DNA of 64,000 nt from Paracoccus aminophilus JCM 7686 (GTDB lineage Bacteria > Pseudomonadota > Alphaproteobacteria > Rhodobacterales > Rhodobacteraceae): the NCBI RefSeq assembly GCF_000444995.1, contig NC_022049.1, forward strand, positions 372,001-436,000, in the 5' to 3' direction. Below the pieces are notes generated by a model, which saw nothing but the letters and a program-made list of their open reading frames with translations, had not been told where the DNA came from and ran no database searches. Numbering within the stretch: position 1 is the first letter of the stretch; each line of letters begins with the position of its first letter. A program made the translations under genes and the position numbers. Positions 9,536 through 19,261 of this stretch are shown one piece after another.

Positions 9536-10767
9536 CCGAAAAGCGATAGCTGTTTCGGAGGTGGCGCGAACCGCGCCCGTAGCCCTGCGCTGTCGGTCAG
9601 CGCGCCGGGATGCCAGTCGGGCAGCGTGACGAAGGCCCGCGCCTTCGACATGATCGCCCCCATGCGCAAGAGATCGCCAAAGCGCAGCGTCGCATGGCGG
9701 CGCGCGGCCAGAATCCGGCCCACGGTTTTCGTGCCAAAGCCCGGCACCCGCAACAGCTGCTCTTGGCTGGCGCGCGCGACATCGACGGGAAATTGCGCCC
9801 GATTGGCCAAAGCCCAGGCGAGTTTTGGGTCCAGCTCCAGATCAAGATTACCGTCGGGGCGCGCCGCGCCGATCTCATCGGCGTCGAAGCCGTAAAAGCG
9901 CATCAGCCAATCGGCCTGATAGAGCCGATGCTCGCGGATCAGCGGCGGTTTGATCAGCGGCAAAGCGGCCGAGGCATCCGGGATCGGGCTGAAGGCCGAA
10001 TAATAGACCCGCTTGAGATCATAGCCCGAATAGAGATTGGCCGAGCTGCGCAGGATCTCGCGGTCGCTCGTCGCATCTGCCCCGATGATCATCTGCGTCG
10101 ATTGCCCGGCCGGAGCAAAGCGCGGCGGACGCTTGCCGGTAAAGCTGCGCTCCTGCGTCGCCTCCCGCGAAAGACGGACATTGGCCATGGTCGCGCGAAT
10201 GGTCTCGGGACGCTTTTCCGGGGCAAGCTGGCGCAGGCTTTTGTCTTGCGGCAACTCGATATTGACCGAGAGGCGATCGGCATGAAGTCCGGCCTCGGCG
10301 ACCAGTTCGGGCGCGCTGTCGGGAATGGTTTTGAGGTGGATATAGCCTTTGAACCCATGATCGAGCCGCAGGCTGCGCGCAATGCGGACCATATCCGACA
10401 TGGTCTGATCGGGGCTGCGGATAATGCCCGAGGACAGAAACAGCCCCTCGATCATATTGCGCCGATAGAACTCAAGCGTCAGCGTCACCACCTCATCGGG
10501 CGAAAACCGCGCGCGTTCGACATTGCTGCTGACCCGGTTCACGCAATAGGCGCAGTCATAGATGCAGAAATTCGTCATCAAGATCTTCAGCAGGCTGATG
10601 CAGCGCCCGTCCGGCGTATAGGCGTGACAGATCCCGCTGCCCCCCGCCGAGCCGATCCCGCCTGATCTTGCGTCGCGTCTGCTGGTCCCGCTGGAGGCGC
10701 AAGAGGCATCGTATTTCGCTGCATCCGAGAGGATCGCCAATTTGTGCTGAAGGGATTTCTGTGCCAT
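9532..10767 (-). CDS. Putative DNA modification/repair radical SAM protein (UdgX partner)
   Basis: This 411-residue product has a radical SAM cluster motif C68-x3-C72-x2-C75 (FCIYDCAYCVNR). A helix-hairpin-helix DNA-binding element lies near the C terminus (LLRVPGFGTKTVGRILAARR). This architecture matches the TIGR03916 family, commonly encoded next to UdgX-type proteins. The substrate is unproven; DNA repair or modification is inferred from the HhH and the partner. Its stop overlaps the udgX start by 4 nt, so the two proteins are translationally coupled. It lies upstream of udgX and begins the operon; no regulatory site such as a LexA box was recognised. Confidence 0.9.
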   Translation of the reverse strand: MAQKSLQHKLAILSDAAKYDASCASSGTSRRDARSGGIGSAGGSGICHAYTPDGRCISLLKILMTNFCIYDCAYCVNRVSSNVERARFSPDEVVTLTLEFYRRNMIEGLFLSSGIIRSPDQTMSDMVRIARSLRLDHGFKGYIHLKTIPDSAPELVAEAGLHADRLSVNIELPQDKSLRQLAPEKRPETIRATMANVRLSREATQERSFTGKRPPRFAPAGQSTQMIIGADATSDREILRSSANLYSGYDLKRVYYSAFSPIPDASAALPLIKPPLIREHRLYQADWLMRFYGFDADEIGAARPDGNLDLELDPKLAWALANRAQFPVDVARASQEQLLRVPGFGTKTVGRILAARRHATLRFGDLLRMGAIMSKARAFVTLPDWHPGALTDSAGLRARFAPPPKQLSLFG

Positions 10768-10982
10768 CCAAACAGTCTATGTTCTCTTTTTGTTCAGCGC
10801 AAGTCGGCTCCATGACGGAGGCTGAGCATCACCGATGCCGAGGGCATGTCAAACCCCGGCACCCTATCAATGATCGGCAGTCCGTCACGCGTTACGCTGA
10901 AAGGGGCCGCCCAGCTATAAGGTCCAGACCCATTGATTTCAGGCTTTTGGCACGGTTCAGGCTGTGTCAGGAGACGGGAGCA

Positions 10983-11490
10983 ATGAGTAACCTTCTGGCT
11001 GACGGACGCTCAGATAGAGCGCCGCAAACCGTTTACCCCAAGAGCCAGGGCAAGCCTCGCGTCGGAGGCCAGCGTGCTTTGAGTGGCATAATCTTCATAA
11101 ACCGTAATGGCTTGCGCTGCCGTGATGCGCCGGCGGAAGTCGATCCGGCAAAGACCCTCTACAATCGCTGGCAAGGTTGGAGCGACAACGGCGTCTTCGC
11201 CCGGCTCATGGTGGCCCCGCCACGGAGCGTCTCGAGCACAAGCGATCATGATCGAGGCGACTACCGGAAGGCACGTCGCACGGCATCAAGTCAGCGGGCG
11301 AAAAAGGGAGGGGCGGGAGCGTCAGATCGGACGATCCAAAGGCGGCATGAACACCAAGTTGCACGCGGTTGCCGACTCCAAGGGGCGGCCAATCTGGTTC
11401 TATATGTCGGCCGGTCAAGTCAGCGATTACACCGGCGGCGGCACTGCTGAGCAGTCTGCCAAAGGCGGGTTGGCTACTAGCAGACTGAGG
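10983..11490 (+). pseudogene. IS5-family transposase, 5' portion, interrupted and frameshifted
   Basis: Reading frames here carry IS5-like blocks: SGIIFINRNGLRCRDAP and KTLYNRWQGWSDNGVFARLM in one frame, then GGMNTKLHAVADSKGRPI and MSAGQVSDYTG in another, so there is at least one frameshift. The gene is split at 11490/11491 by the IS3 element and resumes at 12688. Joining the halves after removing the insertion and one GAGG copy restores the WLLAD...GSDPDWF transposase frame, with a C-to-T nonsense change at the junction. Confidence 0.8.
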
Positions 11491-11560
11491 GGTAATCCTC
11501 CCCATGGTTAAGGGGCTGCATAAGTAGAATTTTCTCGTAGCGTGAGCTGAGGAGATTCGA

Positions 11561-11824
11561 ATGAGAAAGAGCCGTTTCACCGAGCCGCAGATCATGGCCG
11601 TGCTTCGTCAGGCCGAGAGCGGCGTGGCCGTGCCTGAACTTTGCCGCGAGCATGGGATCAGCACAGCGAGCTTTTACAAATGGCGCTCGAAGTATGGCGG
11701 CATGGACGCGTCCATGATGAGCCAGATGAAGACGCTTGAGGACGAGAACCGGCGGTTGAAGCGCATGTTTGCGGACCTGAGCATGCAGGCCGAACTGCTC
11801 AAGGAAGCACTAGGAAAAAAATGA
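11561..11824 (+). CDS. IS3-family transposase OrfA (copy 1)
   Basis: This 87-residue protein has an N-terminal helix-turn-helix (about residues 9-45, [17 protein letters not shown] followed by the [11 protein letters not shown] segment) and a C-terminal leucine-zipper-like coiled coil ([16 protein letters not shown]). It binds the IS ends. The gene ends in a run of seven A residues (11815-11821) just before the TGA, at the overlap with orfB. This is a classic slippery site, so a -1 frameshift could give the OrfAB fusion transposase. Confidence 0.92.
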   Translation: MRKSRFTEPQIMAVLRQAESGVAVPELCREHGISTASFYKWRSKYGGMDASMMSQMKTLEDENRRLKRMFADLSMQAELLKEALGKK

Positions 11825-12648
11825 CACGGCCAGTTCAACGCCGGGAGCTGGCCGAGAAGGCTGTGGCGACGAAGGGGGTCAGCATCGCGCTGGCCTGCCG
11901 GGCCTTTGGCGTGAGCGAGACCTGCTTTCGCTACAGCCCGAAGCGCGATGCCGAGAACGAGTTTATCGCGGACCTGTTGGAAGGGCTGACCAAGGTGCAC
12001 CGGACCTGGGGCTTTGGGCTATGTTTCCTGCACATGCGCAACGTCCAAGGGCATCCTTGGAACCACAAGCGCGTCCATCGGATCTATTGCGAGTTGGAAC
12101 TGAACCTGCGGATCAAGCCGCGGCGGCGGATCAAGCGTGACAAGCCTGAAGAGCTTAGCGTCCCTGACGCGCCGAACACGGTCTGGTCAATGGACTTCAT
12201 GGCTGATCGATTGGCCGATGGCCGTCAATTCCGCCTCTTGAACGTGCTGGACGACTTCAACCGTGAGGGCCTCGGCATTGAGGTCGACTTCTCGCTCCCG
12301 GCCGAGCGGGTGGTCCGGTCCCTCAATCAGATCATCGAGTGGCGCGGAAAGCCCCTGGCCATCAGGGTAGACAATGGCCCTGAATACATCAGCTCCACGC
12401 TGATGATCTGGGCCGAGAAGCAGGGCATTGCCCACAACCACATCCAGCCTGGGAAACCACAGCAGAACGCCTACGTCGAGCGTTACAACAGGACAGTCCG
12501 CAATGAATGGCTGGACCTATACATCTTTGAAACCATCGAGGAGGCGCAGGAGATCGCAACCGACTGGCTATGGACTTACAACAATGAGCGCCCCAACATG
12601 GGCATCGGCGGCATCACACCCGCCCAGAAACTGAAGATGGCTGCCTGA
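11821..12648 (+). CDS. IS3-family transposase OrfB, DDE integrase (copy 1)
   Basis: The 275-residue product has an rve-type integrase core. The first Asp is in [10 protein letters not shown], the second in [11 protein letters not shown] and the Glu in [15 protein letters not shown], giving the D,D(35)E pattern; an HTH_21-like segment precedes it. It overlaps orfA by 4 nt (ATGA) at the A7 slippery run, so it is probably made as an OrfAB fusion as well as alone. The reading frame is full length and looks functional. Confidence 0.93.
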   Translation: MTRPVQRRELAEKAVATKGVSIALACRAFGVSETCFRYSPKRDAENEFIADLLEGLTKVHRTWGFGLCFLHMRNVQGHPWNHKRVHRIYCELELNLRIKPRRRIKRDKPEELSVPDAPNTVWSMDFMADRLADGRQFRLLNVLDDFNREGLGIEVDFSLPAERVVRSLNQIIEWRGKPLAIRVDNGPEYISSTLMIWAEKQGIAHNHIQPGKPQQNAYVERYNRTVRNEWLDLYIFETIEEAQEIATDWLWTYNNERPNMGIGGITPAQKLKMAA

Positions 12649-12687
12649 AGTCTACTTCTGCACCCCGTTAAAACGGGGAGGATTACC

Positions 12688-12935
12688 GAGGCTCCGATCC
12701 CGATTGGTTCAGAGAAGCATTGAAAGACAAGCGAATAAACGCCCGTATCCCCGACTGAAAGTTCCGCAAGAAGGCCATCAGATACGACAAACGGCGCTAA
12801 AAACGGCGCAACCGTATCGAGATTATGTTCGGCCGCCCCAAGGTCTGGCGACGCGCCGCAACACGATACGACCGATGCCCAGAGACCTGCTTCTCCGCGA
12901 TCATGCGCGCCGCAACCGGCTTGGTCTGGCTATGA
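12688..12935 (+). pseudogene. IS5-family transposase, 3' portion
   Basis: This continues the 10983 pseudogene after the IS3 insertion. In one frame it reads as the IS5 C terminus (GSDPDWFREALKDKRINARI..., KRRNRIEIMFGR) and ends at the TGA at 12933-12935. Two internal stops (TGA and TAA in place of Arg and probably Tyr codons) show that the gene is dead. The IS5 element probably ends near 12955. Confidence 0.8.
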
Positions 12936-13241
12936 AGCGCATTGAACCGGAGCCTATGTCCGATCTAGGACAGCCGCCTCGTGAGAAGATCAACTCAAGT
13001 GATCCACTTTCGCGAAACATGGATATAGCAAATCGAACGGCTTCTTGCGGTATATCAAGTGCAATCGCGATGCCTTCTACACCGTGGCCTTGTCGAAGTT
13101 TTCTGGCGATCACGCGGATCCTTCGAGCTGGTTCACACCTTAAAGAGGGGTGAACGGGGCAGGTGCGAGCGAAGTGCCTACGGCCCTAGATGCAGAAAAC
13201 AGCCCCCGCCAATAATCGGTTCTTGATATATGAACGCTCGC

Positions 13242-13931
13242 TCATCGCGACATGCGATACCCGATCCCGGGCTCGGTCATAATCAAGCTGGGTTTTAAGG
13301 CATTGTCGTTCAGCTTCTCGCGAAGATGGCTGATCACGATCCGCAGGTAATGGATGTCCTCGCGATGCGCGGGGCCCCAGACGGTTTCCAGCAGGTCGTG
13401 GTGGGTCAAGAGGCGTCCCGCATGGCGCGCCAGCATGGCCAACACGTCGAACTCCTTGCGCGTCAGGACGATATCTTCGCCATTTTGTCGAACCAACCTT
13501 TGCGCGAGGTCGATCTCAAGCGATCCGGTCTGAAGTGTCGCGGATGAGGATGCGGCGGGGGCCACGCGCCGCGACAGGGCGCGCAGACGTGCGAAAAGCT
13601 CCCCTGTGGCGAAGGGCTTGGTCACATAATCATCGGCTCCGGCGTCAAGCGCGGCGATGATTTCAGCCTCATCAGAGCGCACCGAGAGCACAAGGATCGG
13701 CACGGGCGACCATTCCCGGATCGCGACAATGACCTCTTTGCCATCGAGATCGGGCAGGCCGAGATCGACCAGAATGATATCGGCCCCGACCGTCGCGGCC
13801 TTGGTAATGCCTTCGCGCCCGCGCGCGGCTTCTTCGATGACGAAATCCGCGCCCTCCAGCACGACGCGCAAAAAGCGCCGGATCGGGGCCTCGTCCTCGA
13901 TTACCAGAATGCGAATGGCTTCAGGCGCCAT
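13242..13931 (-). CDS. kdpE: Two-component response regulator KdpE
   Basis: This is a 229-residue OmpR-type regulator. The receiver domain has the acidic pocket (IEDE) and phospho-acceptor Asp56 in LVDLGLPDLDG, with Lys in the YVTKPF loop. The C-terminal winged helix (about residues 130-225) has the RKEFDVLAMLARHAG and HYLRIVISHLREKL segments. The start is set at MAPEAIRILVIEDE, overlapping the end of kdpD by 11 nt; a longer upstream frame is not family-like. It activates kdpFABC transcription when phosphorylated by KdpD under potassium limitation or osmotic stress. It is the last gene of the operon. Confidence 0.95.
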   Translation of the reverse strand: MAPEAIRILVIEDEAPIRRFLRVVLEGADFVIEEAARGREGITKAATVGADIILVDLGLPDLDGKEVIVAIREWSPVPILVLSVRSDEAEIIAALDAGADDYVTKPFATGELFARLRALSRRVAPAASSSATLQTGSLEIDLAQRLVRQNGEDIVLTRKEFDVLAMLARHAGRLLTHHDLLETVWGPAHREDIHYLRIVISHLREKLNDNALKPSLIMTEPGIGYRMSR

Positions 13932-16638
13932 GGCTCTCCTCCAGACTGTCCGCCACCGGCAACCAGAGGCGGATGGCCGCGCCTTTGCCCGAAGGCGGCT
14001 CGATCGCCTCGACCTTGCCGTCATTGGCTTCGATCATGCCCTTGACGATGGCAAGGCCAATCCCGGTTCCGGCCGGTTGACCATCGCCCTGAATCGCGCG
14101 GTGGAACAGCTCGAAGACGCGGGTGCGTTGCTCTTGCGGAATGCCCGGCCCCTCGTCTTCGATCATCAGCGCCACGCCTTTGTCCTCTGGCTGCGCCGTC
14201 AACCGGATCGTGCTGCCTTCCGGCGCGTATTTCGTGGCGTTTTCCATCAGATTGATCAGCGATTGCCCGATCAGAACCGGATCGACCATGATCGGAGGCA
14301 GATCCTTCGGCAGCGTGATCGCCACTCGAAACGGCGCGAGCGGCGCGGCAAGGTCGCTTTGCGCCCGACCGATCAGCTCGGCGACATCGGTCGGGGCGCG
14401 GCGCGCGACCAAAGCGCCATGGCCAAGCCGGGTCATGCTGAGGAGGTTGGCGACATAGCGGTCAAGCCGCTCGGCCTCGGACAGAGCACCGCGCACCAGA
14501 GCCGCCGTTGTCTCAGGCGGCAGATCGCCTTGATCGAGCGCGGAAAGCGAGCCGATCACCGTCACAAGCGGCGTGCGCAGATCATGGCTCACGCTATTCA
14601 GAAGGGCGGCCCGCAGGATTTCGGTCTGCGAGGCCAGCCGCGCCCGTTCGAGATCGGATTCGATCTTGATCCGCTCGACCGCGACCGCAACCTGATCCTC
14701 GACCGCTGACAGCATCCGCCGCGTCTCGGGATCGCGGCCCCGGGTCGCATCGAAAAAGCGCACGCCAATCGCGCCGATCGGCGCCCCCTGCGTCGCCAGC
14801 GGCAGAAACATCCAATCCAAAGCCGGCAGCGTATCGGTCCCGGACCCGGCGGGCGTGTTCTTTTGATAGGCCCACAGCGCCGCAGCGAAGATCGGCGGGG
14901 CCAGATCCTCTTGGATCGCCGGAAAGCCCTGCACCTGACGCAAATCCCCGCCCTCGTCGGGCATCAGGATCAGGGATTCGCATTCCAGCGAATGCGCGAT
15001 ATGGGCGGCGGCGGCCCAAAGCACATCATCCGTGGTGCTGGCCGAAGCGATCTTGCGGGCGAAATCGTACAGCGTTTCCGTCCGCGCCTGGGTCACCCGC
15101 ATGAATTCGACCTGCCGTTTCAGCCGCCCGGCCAGACTGCCGGTGAAGAGCGCCGAGACGGTGAAGACCAACAGCGCCACAATCGATTCATGGCTGGCGA
15201 CGCGCAGGGAATAGTAAGGCGAGGTGAAGAAATAATTATAGGCGAGAAAGCTCATCACGCTGGCAAGAACCGCCCCCGCCGTCCCGCGCCGCATCCCGAT
15301 CGAGAGCACGCCGACAAGATAGATCACCGCCAGCGAGGCCACCGGCAGGATGCGGTCAAAGGGTGTCGCGATCAGGGTCGAGACCGCCGTGACCGCCAGC
15401 GCCTCGGCGCTCAACCTGGGCCAACCGGCAGCCGAGCGGCGCGGTTTCACCTTGGGCGGACTTGGCTCGCCCGAGGGGGACAGGATGGTGACCTCGAGAT
15501 CCGCCGCCTGTTCCAGAATGCGCTCGGACAGGGGCGTGAAAAAGCGCGCGTGCACGCGGGCGCGCCAGCCTGTCCGGGGCACGCGCCCCAGGATCAGCCG
15601 CGAGACCTTCCGACGCCGCGCGCTTGCCAGCAGCTCGTCGACGACATCGGCGTGGTCGGCGCGCAGGATCTGGATCTCTGCGCCCAGACGCTCGGCCAGC
15701 GCCAAAGCATCGGTCATGGCTCCGGCCGCGCCGGGGCCTTGCCGCTCGATGTCAGGAGTAATCACCGTCGCCGCGATCCAAGGAATGCGGGCGCGGTCGG
15801 TCATCCGGCGGCCCGCCCGGACCAGCGCCTTGGCCGTCGCGGGATCCTCAAGGCAGACCATCAGCCTGTCCTGCGCGCTTGGCCGCCCGCTGCCCCGCGT
15901 CAAGGCCAGCATCTCGGCATCGACCCGGCTTGCCGCCGTTCGCAGCGCCAGCTCGCGCAGCGCCGTCAGGTTCGGCTTTGAGAAGAAGTTCAGCAGGGCG
16001 CGCCCCGCTTCGGCGGGCATATAGACCTTGCCCTCGCGCATGCGCTTGATCAGATCCTCGGCAGAGAGGTCGATCAGGCGGATCTCGCTTGCGCGTTGCA
16101 AGATCGCATCGGGCACGGTTTCCTGAACCCGCACGCCGGTGATCCGGGCCACGACATCGTTCAGGCTTTCAATGTGCTGGATGTTCAGCGTCGTATAGAC
16201 ATCAATCCCGGCATCGAGCACCTCTTCGACATCCTGCCAGCGTTTGGGATGGCGGTCGCCGGGCACGTTGCTATGTGCCAGCTCATCGATCAGCGCGAGC
16301 CGGGGCTGGCGCGCCAAAAGGCCGTCGAGATCCATCTCGGAGATCTGGCGGCCGCGATAGGTGACAAGGCGGCGCGGGATCTGGTCCAATTGCGACAGCA
16401 GGGCCGCTGTTTCGGCCCTGCCATGCGTTTCCGCCAGCGCAACAATGACATCGCCCCCCGCCCGATGAACGGCGCTTGCCTCTTCCAGCATGGCATAGGT
16501 CTTGCCAACACCGGGCGAGGCACCGAGGAAGATCTTGAGACGCCCGCGCCCCCTTTCCGTCCCGGCGGGCTCGCCCGCTTCGATATCGGCGGCGGCCAGA
16601 AAGGTCTCGGGATCAGGGCGCGGCGCGTCATGGTTCAT
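13921..16638 (-). CDS. kdpD: Osmosensitive potassium sensor histidine kinase KdpD
   Basis: The 905-residue product has, in order, an N-terminal KdpD domain with Walker A (GASPGVGKTYAM, about 39-50), a universal-stress-like domain (about 250-370), four clustered membrane segments of the DUF4118 type (about 410-500), a GAF-like domain, HisKA with the phosphorylated His685 in SHDLRTPL, and HATPase_c with N, G1 and G2 boxes. It senses potassium and turgor and phosphorylates KdpE. The length matches E. coli KdpD (894). It lies 9 bp after kdpC and overlaps kdpE. Confidence 0.96.
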   Translation of the reverse strand: MNHDAPRPDPETFLAAADIEAGEPAGTERGRGRLKIFLGASPGVGKTYAMLEEASAVHRAGGDVIVALAETHGRAETAALLSQLDQIPRRLVTYRGRQISEMDLDGLLARQPRLALIDELAHSNVPGDRHPKRWQDVEEVLDAGIDVYTTLNIQHIESLNDVVARITGVRVQETVPDAILQRASEIRLIDLSAEDLIKRMREGKVYMPAEAGRALLNFFSKPNLTALRELALRTAASRVDAEMLALTRGSGRPSAQDRLMVCLEDPATAKALVRAGRRMTDRARIPWIAATVITPDIERQGPGAAGAMTDALALAERLGAEIQILRADHADVVDELLASARRRKVSRLILGRVPRTGWRARVHARFFTPLSERILEQAADLEVTILSPSGEPSPPKVKPRRSAAGWPRLSAEALAVTAVSTLIATPFDRILPVASLAVIYLVGVLSIGMRRGTAGAVLASVMSFLAYNYFFTSPYYSLRVASHESIVALLVFTVSALFTGSLAGRLKRQVEFMRVTQARTETLYDFARKIASASTTDDVLWAAAAHIAHSLECESLILMPDEGGDLRQVQGFPAIQEDLAPPIFAAALWAYQKNTPAGSGTDTLPALDWMFLPLATQGAPIGAIGVRFFDATRGRDPETRRMLSAVEDQVAVAVERIKIESDLERARLASQTEILRAALLNSVSHDLRTPLVTVIGSLSALDQGDLPPETTAALVRGALSEAERLDRYVANLLSMTRLGHGALVARRAPTDVAELIGRAQSDLAAPLAPFRVAITLPKDLPPIMVDPVLIGQSLINLMENATKYAPEGSTIRLTAQPEDKGVALMIEDEGPGIPQEQRTRVFELFHRAIQGDGQPAGTGIGLAIVKGMIEANDGKVEAIEPPSGKGAAIRLWLPVADSLEESHGA

Positions 16639-16647
16639 GGCGTGAGA

Positions 16648-17202
16648 TTACCCTTTCAGCGCATCCAGCGCGAGATTGGCTTTCAGCACATTGACGATCC
16701 TGTCACCGACAAAACCAAAGCCCGCGCCGGTGGTGGCGCCCCGGATTGCGCCGATCACATCGTTTTCGGCGAGATCTCGTGCCGCAGCGATCCGCGGCAC
16801 TTGCTCCATCGCAGCCCGAAGCGTGATATGGGGATCCAGCCCCGAGCCCGAGGCCGTCGCCATCTCGGACGGCACTGGCAGCGGTCCGAAGGCTTCAGCC
16901 CGCGCCTTGACCTCTCCGAGCAGCTCGGCACTCGACGGGCCAAGGTTCGAGCCGCTTGAGGCTTCGGCATTATAGGCGGGCTCGGTCGCCGAGGGGCGGC
17001 CGTGCAGATATTTAGCTTCGGTGAACTCTTGACCGATCAGGCTCGAACCGACGATCCGGCCGTCCCTTTCGATCAGGCTGCCCCCGGCCTGTTCGGGAAA
17101 CAGAACCTGCCCGACGCCCGTCATCGCCAAAGGATAGGCCAGCCCCAAAAGGACCGAGAAGAAGCCGACAAAGACAAGTGCCGGGCGAATTTGCGAGATC
17201 AT
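16648..17202 (-). CDS. kdpC: Potassium-transporting ATPase subunit KdpC
   Basis: The 184-residue product has one N-terminal membrane helix (about residues 7-30, ALVFVGFFSVLLGLAYPLAM) and the conserved periplasmic domain (GSSLIGQEF, HGRPSAT, SGSGLDPHIT). KdpC assembles with KdpA and KdpB and raises ATP affinity or stabilises the complex. It lies 9 bp downstream of kdpB. Confidence 0.96.
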   Translation of the reverse strand: MISQIRPALVFVGFFSVLLGLAYPLAMTGVGQVLFPEQAGGSLIERDGRIVGSSLIGQEFTEAKYLHGRPSATEPAYNAEASSGSNLGPSSAELLGEVKARAEAFGPLPVPSEMATASGSGLDPHITLRAAMEQVPRIAAARDLAENDVIGAIRGATTGAGFGFVGDRIVNVLKANLALDALKG

Positions 17203-17211
17203 GGGACTACC

Positions 17212-19251
17212 TCAAGCCAGATGGGCCAGACCGACGAGAATGTCGATCAGCTTGATACCGATGAAGGGCGCGACAAGGCCGCCGAGCCCATAGACAAGCA
17301 GGTTGCGCGACAAGAGCTTGGCCGCCGAGGCCGGGCGATAGCGCACCCCTTTCAACGCCAGCGGGATCAGGGCGACGATCACCAAAGCGTTGAAGATGAT
17401 CGCCGATAGGATCGCCGATTGCGGCGAGCCAAGCCCCATCACGTCAAGGACAGCCAGCCCCGGATAGGCGGTGATGAAAAGCGCGGGCAGGATCGCGAAA
17501 TATTTCGCGACATCATTGGCGATCGAAAAGGTCGTCAGGGCCCCGCGCGAGATCAGAAGCTGCTTGCCGACCATGACGATCTCGATGAGCTTCGTCGGAT
17601 CGCTGTCCAGATCGACGAGGTTGCCGGCCTCTTTCGCCGCCGGCGTGCCCGAGTTCATCGCCACGCCGACATCGGCCTGCGCCAAAGCGGGCGCGTCATT
17701 CGAGCCGTCGCCGCACATCGCGACCATGCGGCCCTGTGCCTGCTCGGCCCGGATGAGCTCGAGCTTGCGTTCCGGAGTCGCTTCGGCAAGGAAATCGTCA
17801 ACCCCGGCCTCGGCGGCGATACTGGCGGCGGTCAGAGGGTTGTCGCCGGTGATCATCACCGTGCGGATGCCCATATGGCGCAATTCGGCGAAACGTTCGC
17901 GAATGCCCGGCTTGACCACATCCTTGAGATGGATCACGCCCAAGATCCGGCCATCCCGCGCCACCACCAGAGGCGTGCCGCCCGAGGTGGCGATGCGGCG
18001 CACCAAGGGCTCGGCCCGCGTCGCGCCGCCGTCGGGATAGGCCCGCGCCATGGCATCCGAAGCGCCCTTGCGGATCCGCGAGCCATTCGCGAGATCGACC
18101 CCCGACATCCGGGTCTGCGCGGTGAAGGGCACGAATTCGGCGCCTTGCCGCAGCACGCCCTCGTCAAAGCTGTGGCGTTTCACGGCCAGATCGACGATCG
18201 ACTTGCCCTCGGGCGTGTCATCGGCCAGCGACGACAGCCAGGCCGCCTCGGCCAGATCGGCCTCGGTCACGCCGGGGACAGGCTGGAACTCTTCGGCCAT
18301 GCGGTTGCCGAAGGTGATCGTCCCGGTCTTGTCCAGAAGCAGCACGTCGATATCGCCCGCAGCCTCGACCGCGCGGCCCGATTTGGCGATGACATTGGCC
18401 TTGACCAGACGGTCCATGCCCGCGATGCCGATGGCCGACAAAAGCCCGCCAATCGTCGTCGGGATCAGGGTGACGAACAGCGCGGCGAGATAGATCATCG
18501 GGATCTCTGCCCCGGCAAAGCCCGCAAAGACCGGCAGCGTCGCCACGACCAACAGAAAGACCAGCGACAGGCCCGCAAGCAGGATGTCGAGCGCGATCTC
18601 GTTCGGCGTCTTGGCGCGTTTGGCGCCCTCGACCAAAGCGATCATGCGGTCAAGGAAGGTCTCGCCGGGCTTTGCGGTCACCTTGACCACCAGCCAGTCC
18701 GACACCAGCCGCGTGCCCCCGGTGAGCGACGAGCGATCCCCGCCGCTTTCGCGGATCACCGGGGCGGATTCGCCCGTGATCGCGCTTTCATCGACCGAGG
18801 CCACGCCGGTGATCACCTCGCCATCGGTGGGCACGATATCGCCCGCCTCGACAAGAATATGCGTGCCCGGCTCGATCAGATCGATGTCCTGCATCTCGAA
18901 AAGGTCGCGCCTTGCCGGGTCAAGCAAGACCTTGGCCTTCGCGGTCGAGCGGGTGGCGCGGAACGCATCCGCGCGCGCCTTGCCGCGCCCTTCGGCGACG
19001 GCTTCGGCGAAATTGGCGAAAAGCACCGTCGCCCAAAGCCAAAGCGAGATTTGCAGGGACAAAAACGTCCCGGCCTGTCCCCATTTCGCCAAGGCAAGCA
19101 CGGTCGTGACCAAAGCCACGAGCCCGGTCGCAAAGATCACCGGATTGCGCGCGAGGCTGCGTGGATCGAGCTTGCGGAAAGAGGCTACAATCGCCGGGCG
19201 GATGATCTCCGGGGCAAAGAGTCCGATTTCGGATTTTTCATGTTTCGACAT
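17212..19251 (-). CDS. kdpB: Potassium-transporting P-type ATPase, ATP-binding subunit KdpB
   Basis: The start at [10 protein letters not shown] gives 679 residues, close to E. coli KdpB (682). The phosphorylation motif DKTGT has Asp307. TGES with Ser162 is conserved, the serine whose phosphorylation inhibits E. coli Kdp[17 protein letters not shown] forms the hinge, and about seven membrane segments are seen. It hydrolyses ATP to drive potassium uptake through KdpA. An upstream in-frame ATG would add 20 basic residues without family support, so the inner start is preferred. Confidence 0.97.
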   Translation of the reverse strand: MSKHEKSEIGLFAPEIIRPAIVASFRKLDPRSLARNPVIFATGLVALVTTVLALAKWGQAGTFLSLQISLWLWATVLFANFAEAVAEGRGKARADAFRATRSTAKAKVLLDPARRDLFEMQDIDLIEPGTHILVEAGDIVPTDGEVITGVASVDESAITGESAPVIRESGGDRSSLTGGTRLVSDWLVVKVTAKPGETFLDRMIALVEGAKRAKTPNEIALDILLAGLSLVFLLVVATLPVFAGFAGAEIPMIYLAALFVTLIPTTIGGLLSAIGIAGMDRLVKANVIAKSGRAVEAAGDIDVLLLDKTGTITFGNRMAEEFQPVPGVTEADLAEAAWLSSLADDTPEGKSIVDLAVKRHSFDEGVLRQGAEFVPFTAQTRMSGVDLANGSRIRKGASDAMARAYPDGGATRAEPLVRRIATSGGTPLVVARDGRILGVIHLKDVVKPGIRERFAELRHMGIRTVMITGDNPLTAASIAAEAGVDDFLAEATPERKLELIRAEQAQGRMVAMCGDGSNDAPALAQADVGVAMNSGTPAAKEAGNLVDLDSDPTKLIEIVMVGKQLLISRGALTTFSIANDVAKYFAILPALFITAYPGLAVLDVMGLGSPQSAILSAIIFNALVIVALIPLALKGVRYRPASAAKLLSRNLLVYGLGGLVAPFIGIKLIDILVGLAHLA

Positions 19252-19261
19252 AGCTTTACCC

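Larger units (their letters stand above)
11491..12687 (+). mobile_element. Complete IS3-family element, copy 1 (1,197 bp)
   Basis: The ends are imperfect inverted repeats beginning GGTAATCCTCCCC, and orfA and orfB are intact inside. It is flanked by a 4-bp direct repeat GAGG (11487-11490 and 12688-12691), a target duplication typical of IS3-family transposition. It is inserted in a decayed IS5 transposase gene. A second copy with identical predicted proteins lies inverted at 37349-38545. Confidence 0.9.

Noticed and set aside
12901..13113. Small minus-strand frame with helix-turn-helix-like segment
   Set aside because: Half of it lies inside the IS5 3' remnant, and it has no start signal; probably chance.
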